A stretch of 64,000 nt of DNA from Dolomedes plantarius (taxonomy: Eukaryota > Arthropoda > Arachnida > Araneae > Dolomedidae): assembly GCA_907164885.2 (NCBI GenBank), contig OU015492.1, positions 191,841,539 through 191,905,538 on the forward strand, read 5' to 3'. A program made the translations under genes and the position numbers. The number at the start of each line of letters is the position of its first letter. Position 1 is the first letter of the stretch. The notes beneath the pieces are model-generated. The model had not been told where the DNA came from, did no database searches, and was given only the letters and a program-made list of their open reading frames with translations. Below are positions 1 through 10,373 of the stretch, one piece after another.

Positions 1-149
1 GATGAGACATGTCTTACTTTGGTTCCTCCCGTTTTTCTGCATCCATTGGTATCACTCTCGACCCCATACCCCCCAGCGGTTGTGGAGGAGATAGCGTGAC
101 AAGCTTTCGACAGCGGCAGCGGGAGTTACTTATTTTTAGAATAGAGAGA
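1..149 (-). mobile_element. 5' end of a Helitron-like element (copy D), cut by window start
   Basis: The reverse complement of this stretch begins TCTCTCTATTCTAAAA, preceded by A, and closely matches the first ~155 bp of the element at 1614-2583. Helitrons start with TC and insert between A and T, and that is what is seen at 148-150. The element continues left of the window, so its 3' end is not visible. Taken alone, 1-149 and 1614-1766 look like the arms of a foldback element. The empty-site evidence at 1614-2583 makes two oppositely oriented Helitron copies the better reading. Confidence 0.6.
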
Positions 150-185
150 TATTCATTTGTAGCTTATGTGCTAAACAGAATGTTG

Positions 186-680
186 TCACCGTAAAATTTG
201 TACCTTTTTCTGAAAAATGTAATAAAGGAAAATTTTTTTTATACAAGTTTGCTGAACTAAGAAATTACAAATAGAATTAAATTTTATATAAATGCACCAA
301 AACATCGTATCTTTTTTCACTGAATTCTTAACAGGGGAAATCGATGTACATGATTGTTTACTTTTTTGATCAGCAGTTTTTCCAAATGACAAATGTTGTT
401 TCCATCGCAGAAAGCACTTTATCTATTACGACATTTGCCCATCCATACCGCGAATTTGTTGGCTTCTTTGTTATAGTAGCACCATATGGGTGAGCCAGCA
501 TAGCTCCCAAATCTTAGCTTTGTCCTTGGACAAGCAGGAATCGAACCCAACCATGGCAATAAAGACACTCAGAGAATGCCCATGGGCCAAACCACTGGTC
601 CGCCAGGTCGGCAAGTGACAAGTGTTACTTTTTATAAATGGGTATTTTCTGTTCATGTAATTTAGTTTGAACAACTCTAA
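186..680. other. Unassigned AT-rich stretch
   Basis: This stretch lies between the Helitron terminus and the hairpin MITE. Short reading frames occur but none has a recognisable domain, splice context or codon pattern. No repeat structure was seen. Confidence 0.4.
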
Positions 681-866
681 GGGCCTGTTCACATGGGAGT
701 CCGTTGCGTAGCGTTAAGGAAAAGATGACGTTGAGACGAAAATAAACCAATCATAGGCGTTAAAAATTTCATTGCTAATCCTTTGGAGGCCTATGATTGG
801 TTTATTTTCGTCTCGACGTGATCTTTTCCTTAACGCAACGCAACGGACTCCTATGTGAACAGGCAA
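681..866. mobile_element. Small hairpin MITE
   Basis: This is a nearly perfect inverted repeat. The left arm, from GCCTGTTCACAT at 683 to about 758, is the reverse complement of about 790-864, which ends ATGTGAACAGGC, with only a few mismatches. The short central loop spans roughly 759-789. It has no coding capacity, so it is a non-autonomous foldback element. The terminus GGGCCTGTTC after TAA resembles PIF/Harbinger-type MITE ends, but a matching TAA duplication on the right could not be confirmed, so the superfamily is open. Confidence 0.8.
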
Positions 867-929
867 TGAAAGTTAATGTTCACTAACTTTAATACATTTG
901 TTTTTCCACTCTTTTTCCAAACTAAGTTT

Positions 930-1010
930 CAGATATTCCTTAAAAACTAATCAGATTTTCAGATATTCCTTAAAAACTAATCAGATTTTCAGATATTCCT
1001 TAAAAACTAA
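930..1010. repeat. 30-bp tandem repeat, ~2.7 copies
   Basis: The unit AGATATTCCTTAAAAACTAA plus TCAGATTTTC (30 bp) occurs at 931-960 and 961-990, with a 20-bp partial copy at 991-1010. The copies are identical, implying recent slippage or unequal exchange. It is non-coding. Confidence 0.95.
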
Positions 1011-1613
1011 TATGACCTTCTGCACTCGATTATCCATGAATACTACCATTACGACATAAATTCTTCTAAAATCATTACAGGATGCTCTAAAATGATACGA
1101 TAGTCTGAAGCTTGGAGGATTTGGCTCTAAGCATAATCAATTAGCCCTGGAATAACTTTTGACTTGGCTTCCCATGTAAAGCTATGAGGCTTTTTTTTCC
1201 AAGTTATGCTCCTGATCACAGATAGGAAAATGAATTTTTTTCTGCGTATCAAGACAAACGTTAAAATATTGAGCGCATATTTTTTAAAATTGTAATTTTT
1301 TTCATGAGTTAATGTTTTGCAGGACGTTAAATTATTGATGTCTATTGAGAAAAAATCTAAATTGTTTCTGAAAAAAATTAAATTAAATACATCCTTGAAA
1401 CAATGTACATTGCATTTTAAGATATATATTCTAATGCAGTATAATAAAATTAAAATAAAGGCATTTGCTAATCTGTGATTAGAAAAATTCTCAAGGAAAA
1501 ATTCGCACATTTTTTTTTATTGAGCACATATTTTTTTTAAATTGTAATTTTTTCATGAGTTATGTTGTGCAGGGCGTTAAATTATTGATGTATATCTAGA
1601 AAAATCTAAATTA

Positions 1614-2583
1614 TCTCTCTATTCTAAAAAAAAGTAACTGGCGCCGCCGCCGCCGCTGTCAAAAGCTTGTCACGCTATCTCCTCCGAAACCGCTGGGGGT
1701 ATGGGGTCGAGACCGATACCAATAGATGCAGAAAAATGCGGGGAAGAAAGTAAGACATGTCTCATCTTCGTCGGACTTTAAGTATTTTTTTTATTTTATG
1801 TTTTGTGTGAAAAATATTGACTTTTTCATGTTCAGATTACGATAACTCGCCAAAAATTAATCGTAGAATTTTGATATTTTTACAATCTAAGACTACAGAC
1901 ATTTCTCCTTCAAACAAGACCTCATTTGTTTAAAAATAATTTAAAACAGACTAATATTTTCATCAAAATATTAAACCCACTTTTTCTAGAAATATCGTCA
2001 CATATGTGGATGTAATATCGATGCTCCTCGAGTTTTTATCTTACAAAGAAAATATTTACATCATCTGGAAGATGAAAGCTTTCTCATTCATATAAACTTC
2101 ATTTCAAGTCTCTATCTTAAAATTTCGATTTATAAATGAATTTTAAAGCTGAAACAGTCATTCCTCTTCGCAGTGATTCCCCTTCAACAGTAAATGGAAG
2201 GAAGCTGTTGCATTGCCCGAGAATCACTCCTATGTATCTCGCTATTAGCAACTTATTCCTTCAACATGCTGTGCCATGATTGGAGCTGTGCTTGAGCGCG
2301 CTGTTCGTATGCGATAGTCCCCGGTTCGATCCCGGTGGATACTCATTTTTCTAAATATTTGAATTTTATTCTTTTAATTCTTATTATATTTTTTATTTTA
2401 CTTATCTGAAGAGGGCTTAATTTTTATATTTTTATTTTACTGCTGAGCACATATTTTCTGATGTACATATCTTGCTACTGGAGGTGAAGTCGTAAGACCA
2501 TGGCACTCCAACAAACTCAATTTACCTTGACCTTGACCCTAACAGAGGAGCAAGCGTAGCGAGCCTAGGGGCAAAGGCCCTAG
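1614..2583 (+). mobile_element. Non-autonomous Helitron-like element (copy C)
   Basis: The insertion begins TCTCTCTATTC after host A (1613) and ends CTAG at 2580-2583 before host T. It leaves no target duplication, which is the Helitron signature of 5' TC, 3' CTAG and A|T insertion. The uninterrupted paralogous sequence at 1270-1508 serves as an empty site. A short hairpin (GCCT...AGGC) lies just before the terminal CTAG, but it is weaker than a typical Helitron hairpin. There is no Rep or helicase reading frame. It carries a tRNA-like segment at 2281-2346. Confidence 0.75.
2281..2346 (+). repeat. tRNA-derived SINE head / tRNA relic
   Basis: An RNA polymerase III B-box-like GGTTCGATCCC follows an A-box-like stretch around TGGAGCTGTGCTTGAGCGCG. 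The T-arm is almost complete (CCGG TTCGATC CCGG), but acceptor and anticodon arms do not fold convincingly, so this is not called as a working tRNA gene. It lies inside Helitron copy C and was either captured or inserted later. Confidence 0.5.
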
Positions 2584-3005
2584 TTTCTGAAAAAAAAACT
2601 AAACTAAAAACATCCTTGAAAAACGTTTACATTGCATTTTAAGATCTATTTTCTAATACAGTAAAATAGAACTAAAATATAGGCATTTGCTAATCTGTGA
2701 TTAGAAAAATGCTCAAGGGAAAATTCGCTATTAGCTTAACGCGTTGATTTAGAATCTGTTAGGTCAAATGATATGTTGTTGTGGGGCTGTAGATGTTACG
2801 TTAGATTACTCCAGATTTCGTCACCGTGCAAGAAGCGCATCTCTGAAATAGCCCTAACAGTTATCTTCCTTGCATCATCAAAATCTTGAAGAAGCTGTCA
2901 CGGGTGGCGACGCTGATTGTGTGTAATTTTAAAAAAAATAATAGAACACGGCACAACACGATTTCATCACTTTTGGCTTCTGGGGATCTCTTATAATATA
3001 ATAAA

Positions 3006-3625
3006 CTAGCTGAATACCCGTGCTTCGCTACGGAGTACATTCAAATTAAATACAGTGGTCAATGTATGCAATTAATTTGTAGGTTTAATCTCCATAAAAC
3101 ATACTAATTTGAATTAAATTCTTAAAAAACTTCCATCTCAATTAGTCTAGTGGTTAAATCTTATCTTTTACCGTATTTCAATAATATTTTTGTCAATTTA
3201 TTTATTTTTTATGAACGTAACGCAAAATTAATTTGAAGTATCACAAAAAGAAAAGAAACCACGTGATCAGCATTTAATAAATTAAATTCTAAAGATTAAT
3301 CTTTAAAAATTCGTCAAAAATTAGAAAATGAAGGTAAAGATTTGAAAAAGGTTTCATTTTAAAGGACTTTTTATGGTCTTTCTTGTGATATAAATTTTAT
3401 AACCCTCAAATTATTATTTTAACAGCAAACTTAAAATAAATTACAAAAACAGCTTAAAAATTAATTTTTAAAAAATCTAAGAAGAATTTTTCAAAAATCT
3501 TTCTTAGTGCACCCCTACACTATAAGAAAAATCCCCATGCAAAATTTCTGCCCTCTAGGTCTAGAAGTTTGGTCTGTGCGTTATCTGTCAGTCAGTCAGT
3601 TACGGAATTGTTTTATATATATAGA
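3006..3625 (-). mobile_element. Non-autonomous Helitron (copy A)
   Basis: On the minus strand the element starts TCTATATATATAAAAC, preceded by A, and ends with a GC-rich subterminal segment (CCGTAGCGAAGCACGG) followed by ATTCAGCTAG and host T. The TC start, near-terminal hairpin-like GC segment, CTAG end and A|T target match canonical arthropod Helitrons. At 620 bp and with no helicase reading frame, it is non-autonomous. Confidence 0.8.
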
Positions 3626-3792
3626 TTGTTACTATTGTTTTTGCCGCTTCATTTTTAAATGTAGTTTAATATCGTACTGAACACAACGCCCTTAGGGAAT
3701 ATAGACCTAAATTTTAAAATAGAAAGCAACGTAAGTATATTTAATTATAATTTAATGATTGAAAAATGACGTACGGAACTTTTCTTTTGCAG

Positions 3793-3942
3793 CCTCCAGA
3801 ACCGATTGCGGAGGAAGAGGAAGAGGGTGACAAGCCACTCGATATTTCATGGCCCGATACATGGCACAAGAGACTGAATTACGTACTTTTAGCTCCCATT
3901 ATATTTCCTCTATACATTACTCTTCCAGACACAAGAAGACCG
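3793..3942 (+). CDS. NCKX: NCKX (SLC24-type) exchanger, coding exon: loop end and first helix of second half
   Basis: K+-dependent Na+/Ca2+ exchangers sit in the plasma membrane and extrude Ca2+ plus K+ against Na+ entry. This exon encodes 50 residues in phase 0 at both ends. The acceptor is CTTTTGCAG (ends 3792) and the donor GTAAGACT (starts 3943). The peptide begins PPEPIAEEEEEGDKPLDISW, an acidic stretch typical of the end of the large NCKX cytoplasmic loop. It is followed by WPDTWHKRLNY and a hydrophobic helix LLAPIIFPLYITLPDTRRP. The N-terminal exons (first alpha repeat and loop) must lie left of the window. The next three exons join in phase, which makes the family call strong. Which paralogue (Nckx30C-, zydeco- or SLC24A-type) cannot be settled from this half. 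Confidence 0.9.
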
Positions 3943-4232
3943 GTAAGACTCGTGAAGTTTAGATTTCTTTACAATTAATCATTTAAAATAAGCTTTATTA
4001 CTTACTAACGAAACTAATCCACTATACATTTTTTCACCATTTGTTTGTGAAAAGGTTACAAATAATATTTTCATTTTTTTTCCAATGGCGGGTTACAAGA
4101 CTATACAAATAAAAACAAAAACCAATTACAAACAAACAAAAGAAGACTAAAACATCCGTGAACCCAAGAATTTCCTAGCTGTCCAATATCTCTCCCACAC
4201 TGGAGCTGGAGGAAGAACGGGGCAAGTCAGTA

Positions 4233-4690
4233 CAGTCGAACCCCGTTATAACGAACTTCAAGGGACCAAAGATTTTGTTCGCTTTATCCAGTAGTTCGCT
4301 ATATCAGAACCGTTAAGAAAAATGTTACAGTTCACAAAATGTATACCTCATTAGTTGCAATCTGTATTTAATTATGATGTATCAAAAAAATGATAAAAAT
4401 CTATTAAAAATGATCATTAATGAATTAAATCGACTAAAATCGATTATATTAAACTGGCACAATACTAATTAAACTACGTACAATAGGAAAATGGTGGGAC
4501 CGAAATTTTCATTCGTTATATCCTTGAGTTCGTTATATACCAGGTTCGTTATAACGGGGTTAGACTGTATATTAAACTGACACAATACTAATTAAACTAC
4601 GTACAATAGGAAAACGGAGGGACCGAAATTTTCGTTCGTTATATCCGTGAGTTCGTTATATACCAGGTTCGTTATAACGGGGTTAGACTG
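4233..4690. mobile_element. TA-flanked MITE with internally duplicated right end
   Basis: The left terminus CAGTCGAACCCCGTTATAAC at 4233 follows TA. The right terminus GTTATAACGGGGTTAGACTG occurs twice, ending at 4567 and 4690, each followed by TA. The segment 4445-4567 is repeated at 4568-4690 (123-bp period). TA duplication and terminal CAGT..ACTG ends fit a Tc1/mariner or pogo-type MITE. There is no reading frame. Confidence 0.85.
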
Positions 4691-5100
4691 TATATGGGTA
4701 AAGTCCATGTCCTCTCGTCTATTACAGAGCTTGCGAAAGGGTCCTGAATCGATATTTATATGACAGAGATGTTTCAGTAGGCAATCGTGCCCCGGTCACT
4801 AGTCGAAAGAAGGCGACCGCTTTCTGCCTTGCCATTCTTGGACTTCAGCAGTTTTGTTCCACCACATGTTATTTGAACTCCCAGACAACAGTTCTTGTGA
4901 GAGGGAGTTCCTAAAAGCCTCTCGTACAAGCAACTTTAGCGAGTTGTAAGAGATCTCATTATTGGATGTTTGTAGTACAGATGCATCCTTCTTAGCCAAG
5001 GCGTCGGCCAGCTCCATGCCCCGGATGGAGCAGTGGCCTGGTATCCACTGCAAAGCAATCTCCCTACCGGACTTTCCAAATGTTGATTTTATAGGTTTCC
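4690..5100 (-). pseudogene. Non-LTR retrotransposon fragment: RNase H and C-terminal domain
   Basis: Minus-strand translation includes IALQWIPGHCSIRGMELADA followed by LAKK, the end of the RNase H domain common in I/R1/Jockey-group elements (W-x-P-G-H and the E-x-A-D-x-LAK motif). In another frame it continues with GHDCLLKHLCHINI and then PFRKLCNRREDMDFTHI, which is the C-terminal Cys/His region. The two parts are in different frames, so at least one frameshift is present. No reverse transcriptase domain is visible upstream. This is a dead 5'-truncated copy, part of the intron. Confidence 0.7.
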
Positions 5101-5916
5101 AACTATATAGGAAATATGACACCAAAACTAGAAAATGAGCACAGGAATTAGATAAACCTAAAAATATTTTTTTTTTTATAAATAACAATAAATTAAGTTC
5201 AATTCACGAATTCTATAAGCAAGTTCAGTTTTCATCCTTGAAAGCTGGGGAAAATAACGACTACTCATAAAGCCTAGGCTGGCTAAATGGCGTCCAAGGA
5301 GAGTTGCGATATAGCAGTGGCAAAAATGTCAAGGGTAGAATTGCTAACACGAGAAGCAGTAGAAACCATGGATTGGTGAAAACGATGAAAGCACAAAAAC
5401 CATATTAAGGGCACAAAGATATCAGACCAAATGTTAAAAGAAGAAAAAAAAAGCTGTTTATTATAGCCTTCCAAGATGAATTTTAATCAAAGTTCAGAAC
5501 TGTTGTCGTTAACCTAGTTTTTAGAGCTACAAGTTATGAATCCTTCAACATAATCTAGTTCTGATATCGAACTGGTAGTGCAGAAAAATCACCGTTTCCA
5601 GCTACAATTTTATAATTTTTATAAACCATAAGTTTCTTGATTTTGTTTAAATTTTGAAGGCAAAATGTTTCCATCATACTAGTATATTATACATTAAAAT
5701 ATATTATATATTTCATTTAATTTATATTATATATTACATGTTAAATAAATTAGAATATGTATAGAAGTGTATACCCCTTGGTATGGTATGGTGAAGTTTT
5801 CAAAATTCGCCAGAATCACACTAAAAGACGGCCGTGACGGCAACATAGTGGACAACAAAATTTCGTGTATGTACAGAATATACAGCCAGTTTTAGGTAAT
5901 TTATACTGCATAAATA

Positions 5917-7327
5917 CACTCATGGACAAAAAAATTAGCGCACCAAGAAGGAGTCGTCAAAATGAAACGAAATTTTACATACGTAATGACTACTTTGATA
6001 TAAGTAAATGATAAGAAAATCAAAGAAAAAGGATAATTTGTTTCAGAGAAAAAGGCAAAAGAACGGAGGAGTTAATACTCCTTGGTACCCCTCTAGCGCG
6101 AATGCACGATGCGATACGATCCGGCATTGAGTCATACAAGTTCTGTATGATGTCTTGAGACATTTCGTTCCATATTTGCTGTAACCTTGCCTCTAGTTCG
6201 TTCAAACTCGTGGGATGCCCAACTCGTCGTCCCAAATGATCCTAGATATGCTCGATTGGAGACAAATCTGGGGATCGGGCAGGCCAAGGAAGGAAAGTAA
6301 CAGTGCGGAGACAGTCTTGTGACACCCTTGTCGTATGAGGCCGAGCATTGTCTTGTTGAAAATGACTCCTGGGAGCCGTTGCATGAGTGGCAACACATGT
6401 GGTTGCAGGATTTCATGAACATACCGCTGGGCTGTCATGGTGCCACGGAACAATACTAGGGGTTACCGTGTATTGTAGGCAATGGCACCCCATACCATCA
6501 CACCAGCTGTGGGAGCGATGTGTCGCTGTACAGCAAAGGCAGGATTGAAGCGTTCACCACGGGCTCTCCACACACGAACACGGTTGTCATCACTGCCGAG
6601 ATTGAATCTGGATTCGTCGCTAAAGACGACCTGGTTCCATTCCGCTGCAGTCGAGTTTCCTCGTGCGCGGCAAAACTCCAAACGGAGGCGTCGATGGGTG
6701 GGCGTCAAGGGCAGCACACGTAATGGGCGCCTCGATACCAACTGTCCTTCAGCCAGGCGCCTTCGTATGGTTCGAGAAGACACAGAGGCCCCTAGTGAAG
6801 GTGCTACCTGTGCCTGGATGGCGGCCGATGAAGCAGTGGGCTGTACGCGTTAATTTCTTACGATGTGGCGGTCTTCTCGACGACTGGTCTGTCGAGGACG
6901 TCCTGAGCCTGGTCTTCGTGTACATGACATCTCTCGGGTCCACTGGTCCCAACACCTCCTCACAACACAATCAGAGCGGCCTAATTGACGAGCTACTCGC
7001 CTAGCTGAGCACCCAGCTTCCATCATACCGACGATTCTCCCCCTCTCAAACTGCGACAACTGCTTATATTGTCTTCGAACACTGCGTAATGGCATGTCTA
7101 TCTCAGCTCTTCCTTTGTAAATGATTCAGCACACTCAAACAAGCTTTGGTTACCTGTTTTATACTCCACTGAGTACGATGTTCAACGCCCTCTACCGGCT
7201 ATACGTAATGCGCAATCACGCTGTATTTCTTATCATTTGCATATCTCCCCGACATGTACCTTCATTGCAAGTTTCGTTACGATCCCGCAATTATTTCTTG
7301 GTGCGCTAATTTTTTTGTCCATGAGAG
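5917..7327 (-). mobile_element. Tc1-like transposon, copy 1 (1411 bp)
   Basis: The ends CACTCATGGACAAAAAAATT and its complement at 7297-7327 form ~33-bp terminal inverted repeats (continuing AGCGCACCAAGAA), flanked by TA on both sides (5915-5916 and 7328-7329). It is the same family as 50991-52415, with very high identity and an almost colinear layout. It carries a broken transposase on the minus strand. Confidence 0.95.
6020..7095 (-). pseudogene. Tc1-family transposase pseudogene, copy 1
   Basis: The start ATG is at 7095 and the product begins MPLRSVRRQYKQLSQFERG, followed by the helix-turn-helix region GMMEAGCSARRVARQLGRS. The GRPR motif and the DDE catalytic core (VFSDESRFNL, then the Q-D-N-A-R-P-H region, then SPDLSPIEHI) follow. 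Compared with copy 2 it has in-frame stops after HIVRN, after AYNTR and at HI*DHLG (Trp to TAG), plus a 1-nt deletion just before the second catalytic Asp. It cannot make transposase. The transposase would have bound the terminal repeats and moved the element into TA sites. Confidence 0.95.
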
Positions 7328-9434
7328 TATTTCAGTTTAAATCCTAAATGATATTCTTTCCTCATAATCGAAACCAAAGAACAGGATATTGTAATGCAAA
7401 CAATTAAACAAACACAAGCACTAATAATAAAAAGTCATCAGTCGAAGGATAATTTTTGGCTGACAATAATAAACTCTTGGCAACTTTGTCGTTGAAGAAA
7501 AATCTGCTAAATACAAATCTGTTACCCATTTATAAGATTGACTGCAGAATATATGATTACATTAAGTTTGATGCCTTTATCGTCCACGTTCAAAGGGATT
7601 ACCCACTTCTTTACAAGAGCCTAATTGAAGAATTCTAATAATTCCAAATTGAAGAGCCTAAGGGAAGAATTGTCTAATTTTTACAAGAGCCTAATTTTAG
7701 TGTGATTTTGGCGAATTTTGAAAACTTCGCCAAGGGGTACCCACATCTTTACATAAACCATTTTAAAATACGCTGATCTAAAATTCTCTAGTAAGAGCAA
7801 TTTACAGCTTCAAAACAGAAAACATCTGTTATAAATTTTATAAAACATATACTCTGTCAAATATTTTTTTTCGCCTTCAAACCAGATTTCTTCCTACAAA
7901 TAAATATTTATGATCAGTATTTGAATATCTTCAATATACGTATCCAAATTAAACATCCTTTTACAGTAGCGGAAACATATTACGATTATTTAATATAAAA
8001 AGGAGATATTCTTAAATTTACAATGCTTTTATTTTTGAATTAACAGAAAAGTCTACATGTTTATTTCTACAAATGCGCACTAAATGAATAGATTTCTGTT
8101 ATATTTAGCAATTAAAAATTGAGTTCCTAGAGAACAGAGGGATTTATGAAAAAGTTGTATTTTAAGTATTATCTCAGTATAATATCCTGAGAAATAAATC
8201 TTTAATTAAAAACTAAATTGTAAAATATCGGGTGCAATTAATGATCTTTTGTAATTAATCACGATAATTTTTTATTTTCTGTTACTTTAGTGAAACGGTA
8301 TTTCCTCTTATACTGATAAACCTACTACAGCAAAACATGCACATTTAAATACAACACTAGGCATAAAAATTTCTGATACTCATACTTTTCAAGAATCCAT
8401 CACTTATTTAATATATAAATAACAAATAAGTTTTTATAAAAGACAAAAGTTAATATTCATTTCATATGTTTGACTGTATGATTTCCTATACGTACTATTA
8501 CTCATCCTTGCATCAAATATATAACTCATTCGTGTAACAGTCTGTATATTAATAACATTATTGATTTCATTACAATACTTTCTCTTGTCTCTTTTCTCTC
8601 GAATGCATAAAACTGACAAAGCATGTGCATAACAAACTAAAAATACAATCTATGAATTATGTTTTTATGTACATACATTTCAAGAAACCTATTAGTTCCT
8701 ATATGTATACACATATTTTTTTCGGAAATCAATACATAATTTCAGTGTTATATGTTAAATATCGACAGTAAATAGTATAATTTCTCATTCTGACATCAAA
8801 TAATATTTTGCTTATTATCATTAAATAAACCATGGTGATTTTTTAAATTATCAAAGGAGGATATTCAATAAAATGCCTGAAAGAGAATAAATTTTGGGGG
8901 CAATTTGTATTTTTTATTTTCATACATTAGAAATAAAGGAAATGTTGATAAATCACTAGAGGTAAAAAAAAAACATGAATACTGAAATGAATAATACATT
9001 TGCCTATTGTATTCATTTCAACATTTCGTAATATTTATGGGTAATAATGAACGCCTTCCATTCTTGATGTAGAATGATGTTGAAAAGTTGTTGCAAAATA
9101 TTTATCAACGATACGAATGTTTTTTTTTATGAGCCGAACGTATATTTCTTCAGTCTATTGTCATAAAAGCCTGTTTCAATAGATTCCCTGTAAAACAAAT
9201 GAGGCACTACAAAACGTTTTATCGTCTCTGGATAATAAGGTTAACATGTAAAAGACTGTGAAACAACCGAGTTTATTGAATTTGGGATAATTTTACAATA
9301 CCAAGTCAACGAATGTCTGAAACAATACCACCTGTCATTACTTTTAGGTTGAACTTACTGAAACCCAGTTATACGATTTTGATTCTAGGCTGCCTTTTTT
9401 CTTGAAAACATATATTGAGGAAATTTTTATGTAG

Positions 9435-9884
9435 TACATATTTCCTTAAACATCATATCATTTTTTCTGTTATTTCTTTTCTTATATTCTTTTCTCTTTA
9501 TACTCTAGTATTTATTTACATTTTTGTTAAAATTTAAAATGTTTATTCTAATAAGATATACTGATTTCTAAATTAAAAATTACATATTTCCTTAAACATT
9601 ATATCATTCTTTCTGTTATTTCTCTTCTTATATTCTTTTCTCTTAATACTCTAGTATTTCTTTACATTTCTTTACATTTTTGTTAAAATTTAAAATATTT
9701 ATTCTAATAAGACATACTGATTTCTAAGTTAAAAATTACATATTTCCTTAAACATTATATCATTCTTTCTGTTATTGCTCTTCTTATATTCTTTTCTCTT
9801 AATACTCTAGTATTTCTTTACATTTTTGTTAAAATTTAAAATGTTTATTCTAAAATGACGTACTGATTTCTAAGTTAAAAATTA
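9435..9884. repeat. Three tandem copies of a ~150-bp AT-rich unit
   Basis: The block starting ACATATTTCCTTAAACAT begins at about 9436, 9582 and 9738, and each copy runs to TACTGATTTCTAA. The spacings are 146 and 156 bp; the second unit has a 10-bp internal duplication. It is non-coding and intronic. Confidence 0.9.
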
Positions 9885-10373
9885 AGGATGTAATAAGAAA
9901 TGGCCCTTTAAAATATTCTCCTTTTATCCTTTTTTCGTCATGCAACATTTGATGGCAAAACTGAGCATAAAATATCTCATATTCTGGTGAATGTTAAAAT
10001 ACACCTCGATGTAGGAGGAGCTTAGAGGCGTAGTTTGAATTTTCCTAATGCGCACAGTACCGAAAACAACTTCGCTATTAAAACAAATTACTTCACCCTT
10101 GATGCAATCATCGATGGTTACAGAATTAAGTTCAGCTGTAATGGACATTAGTAAAGGTGCGTGAAATAAGAACGCAGTGATTATTCTAGAAGTAGGTGTT
10201 TGAAGAAATAAGCGTGGGATGAGGTGCTAGTGATGTTCATTGGTAATGAAGATGTAGCTATACATCTATGAAGACAACAAATGCAGAGAAACGAAGAGTT
10301 CGTTTGGGATAAATCCCACACAAATTTAATATCTCTAGACCATTTGTAAATTAATTGTTTTTACATTTATATA

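Larger units (their letters stand above)
1270..2728. repeat. ~240-bp tandem duplication, second copy split by a Helitron
   Basis: Copy a spans 1270-1508. Copy b starts at 1521 (TGAGCACATATTTT), runs to 1613, is interrupted, and resumes at 2584-2728 (TTTCTGAAAAAAAAA through AATTCGC). Across the junction copy a reads TCTAAATT-G-TTTCTG without interruption. The 970-bp interruption is the Helitron-like element listed separately. Confidence 0.85.
5759..7753. mobile_element. MITE (~585 bp) interrupted by a Tc1 element
   Basis: The segment 5759-5824 is the reverse complement of about 7693-7753, sharing GAAGTTTTCAAAATTCGCCA and CACACTAAAA, with an extra ~8 bp in the left arm. Removing the Tc1 insertion at 5917-7327 leaves an element of about 585 bp with ~60-bp terminal inverted repeats. 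The interior has no coding capacity. The superfamily is not identified. Confidence 0.7.

Noticed and set aside
1127..1510. 127-codon minus-strand open frame
   Set aside because: It lies in an AT-rich tandem duplication whose second copy is frameshifted and interrupted. It has no domain and its composition is that of non-coding DNA.
2281..2346. Functional tRNA gene
   Set aside because: The B box is good but the acceptor and anticodon arms do not fold, so it is treated as a SINE head or tRNA relic.
6482..7004. Plus-strand open frames over Tc1 copy 1 (and the matching ones over copy 2)
   Set aside because: They are antisense shadows of the transposase gene.
9435..9884. CRISPR-like direct repeats
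   Set aside because: Units are contiguous ~150-bp tandem copies without unique spacers, in an arthropod intron.
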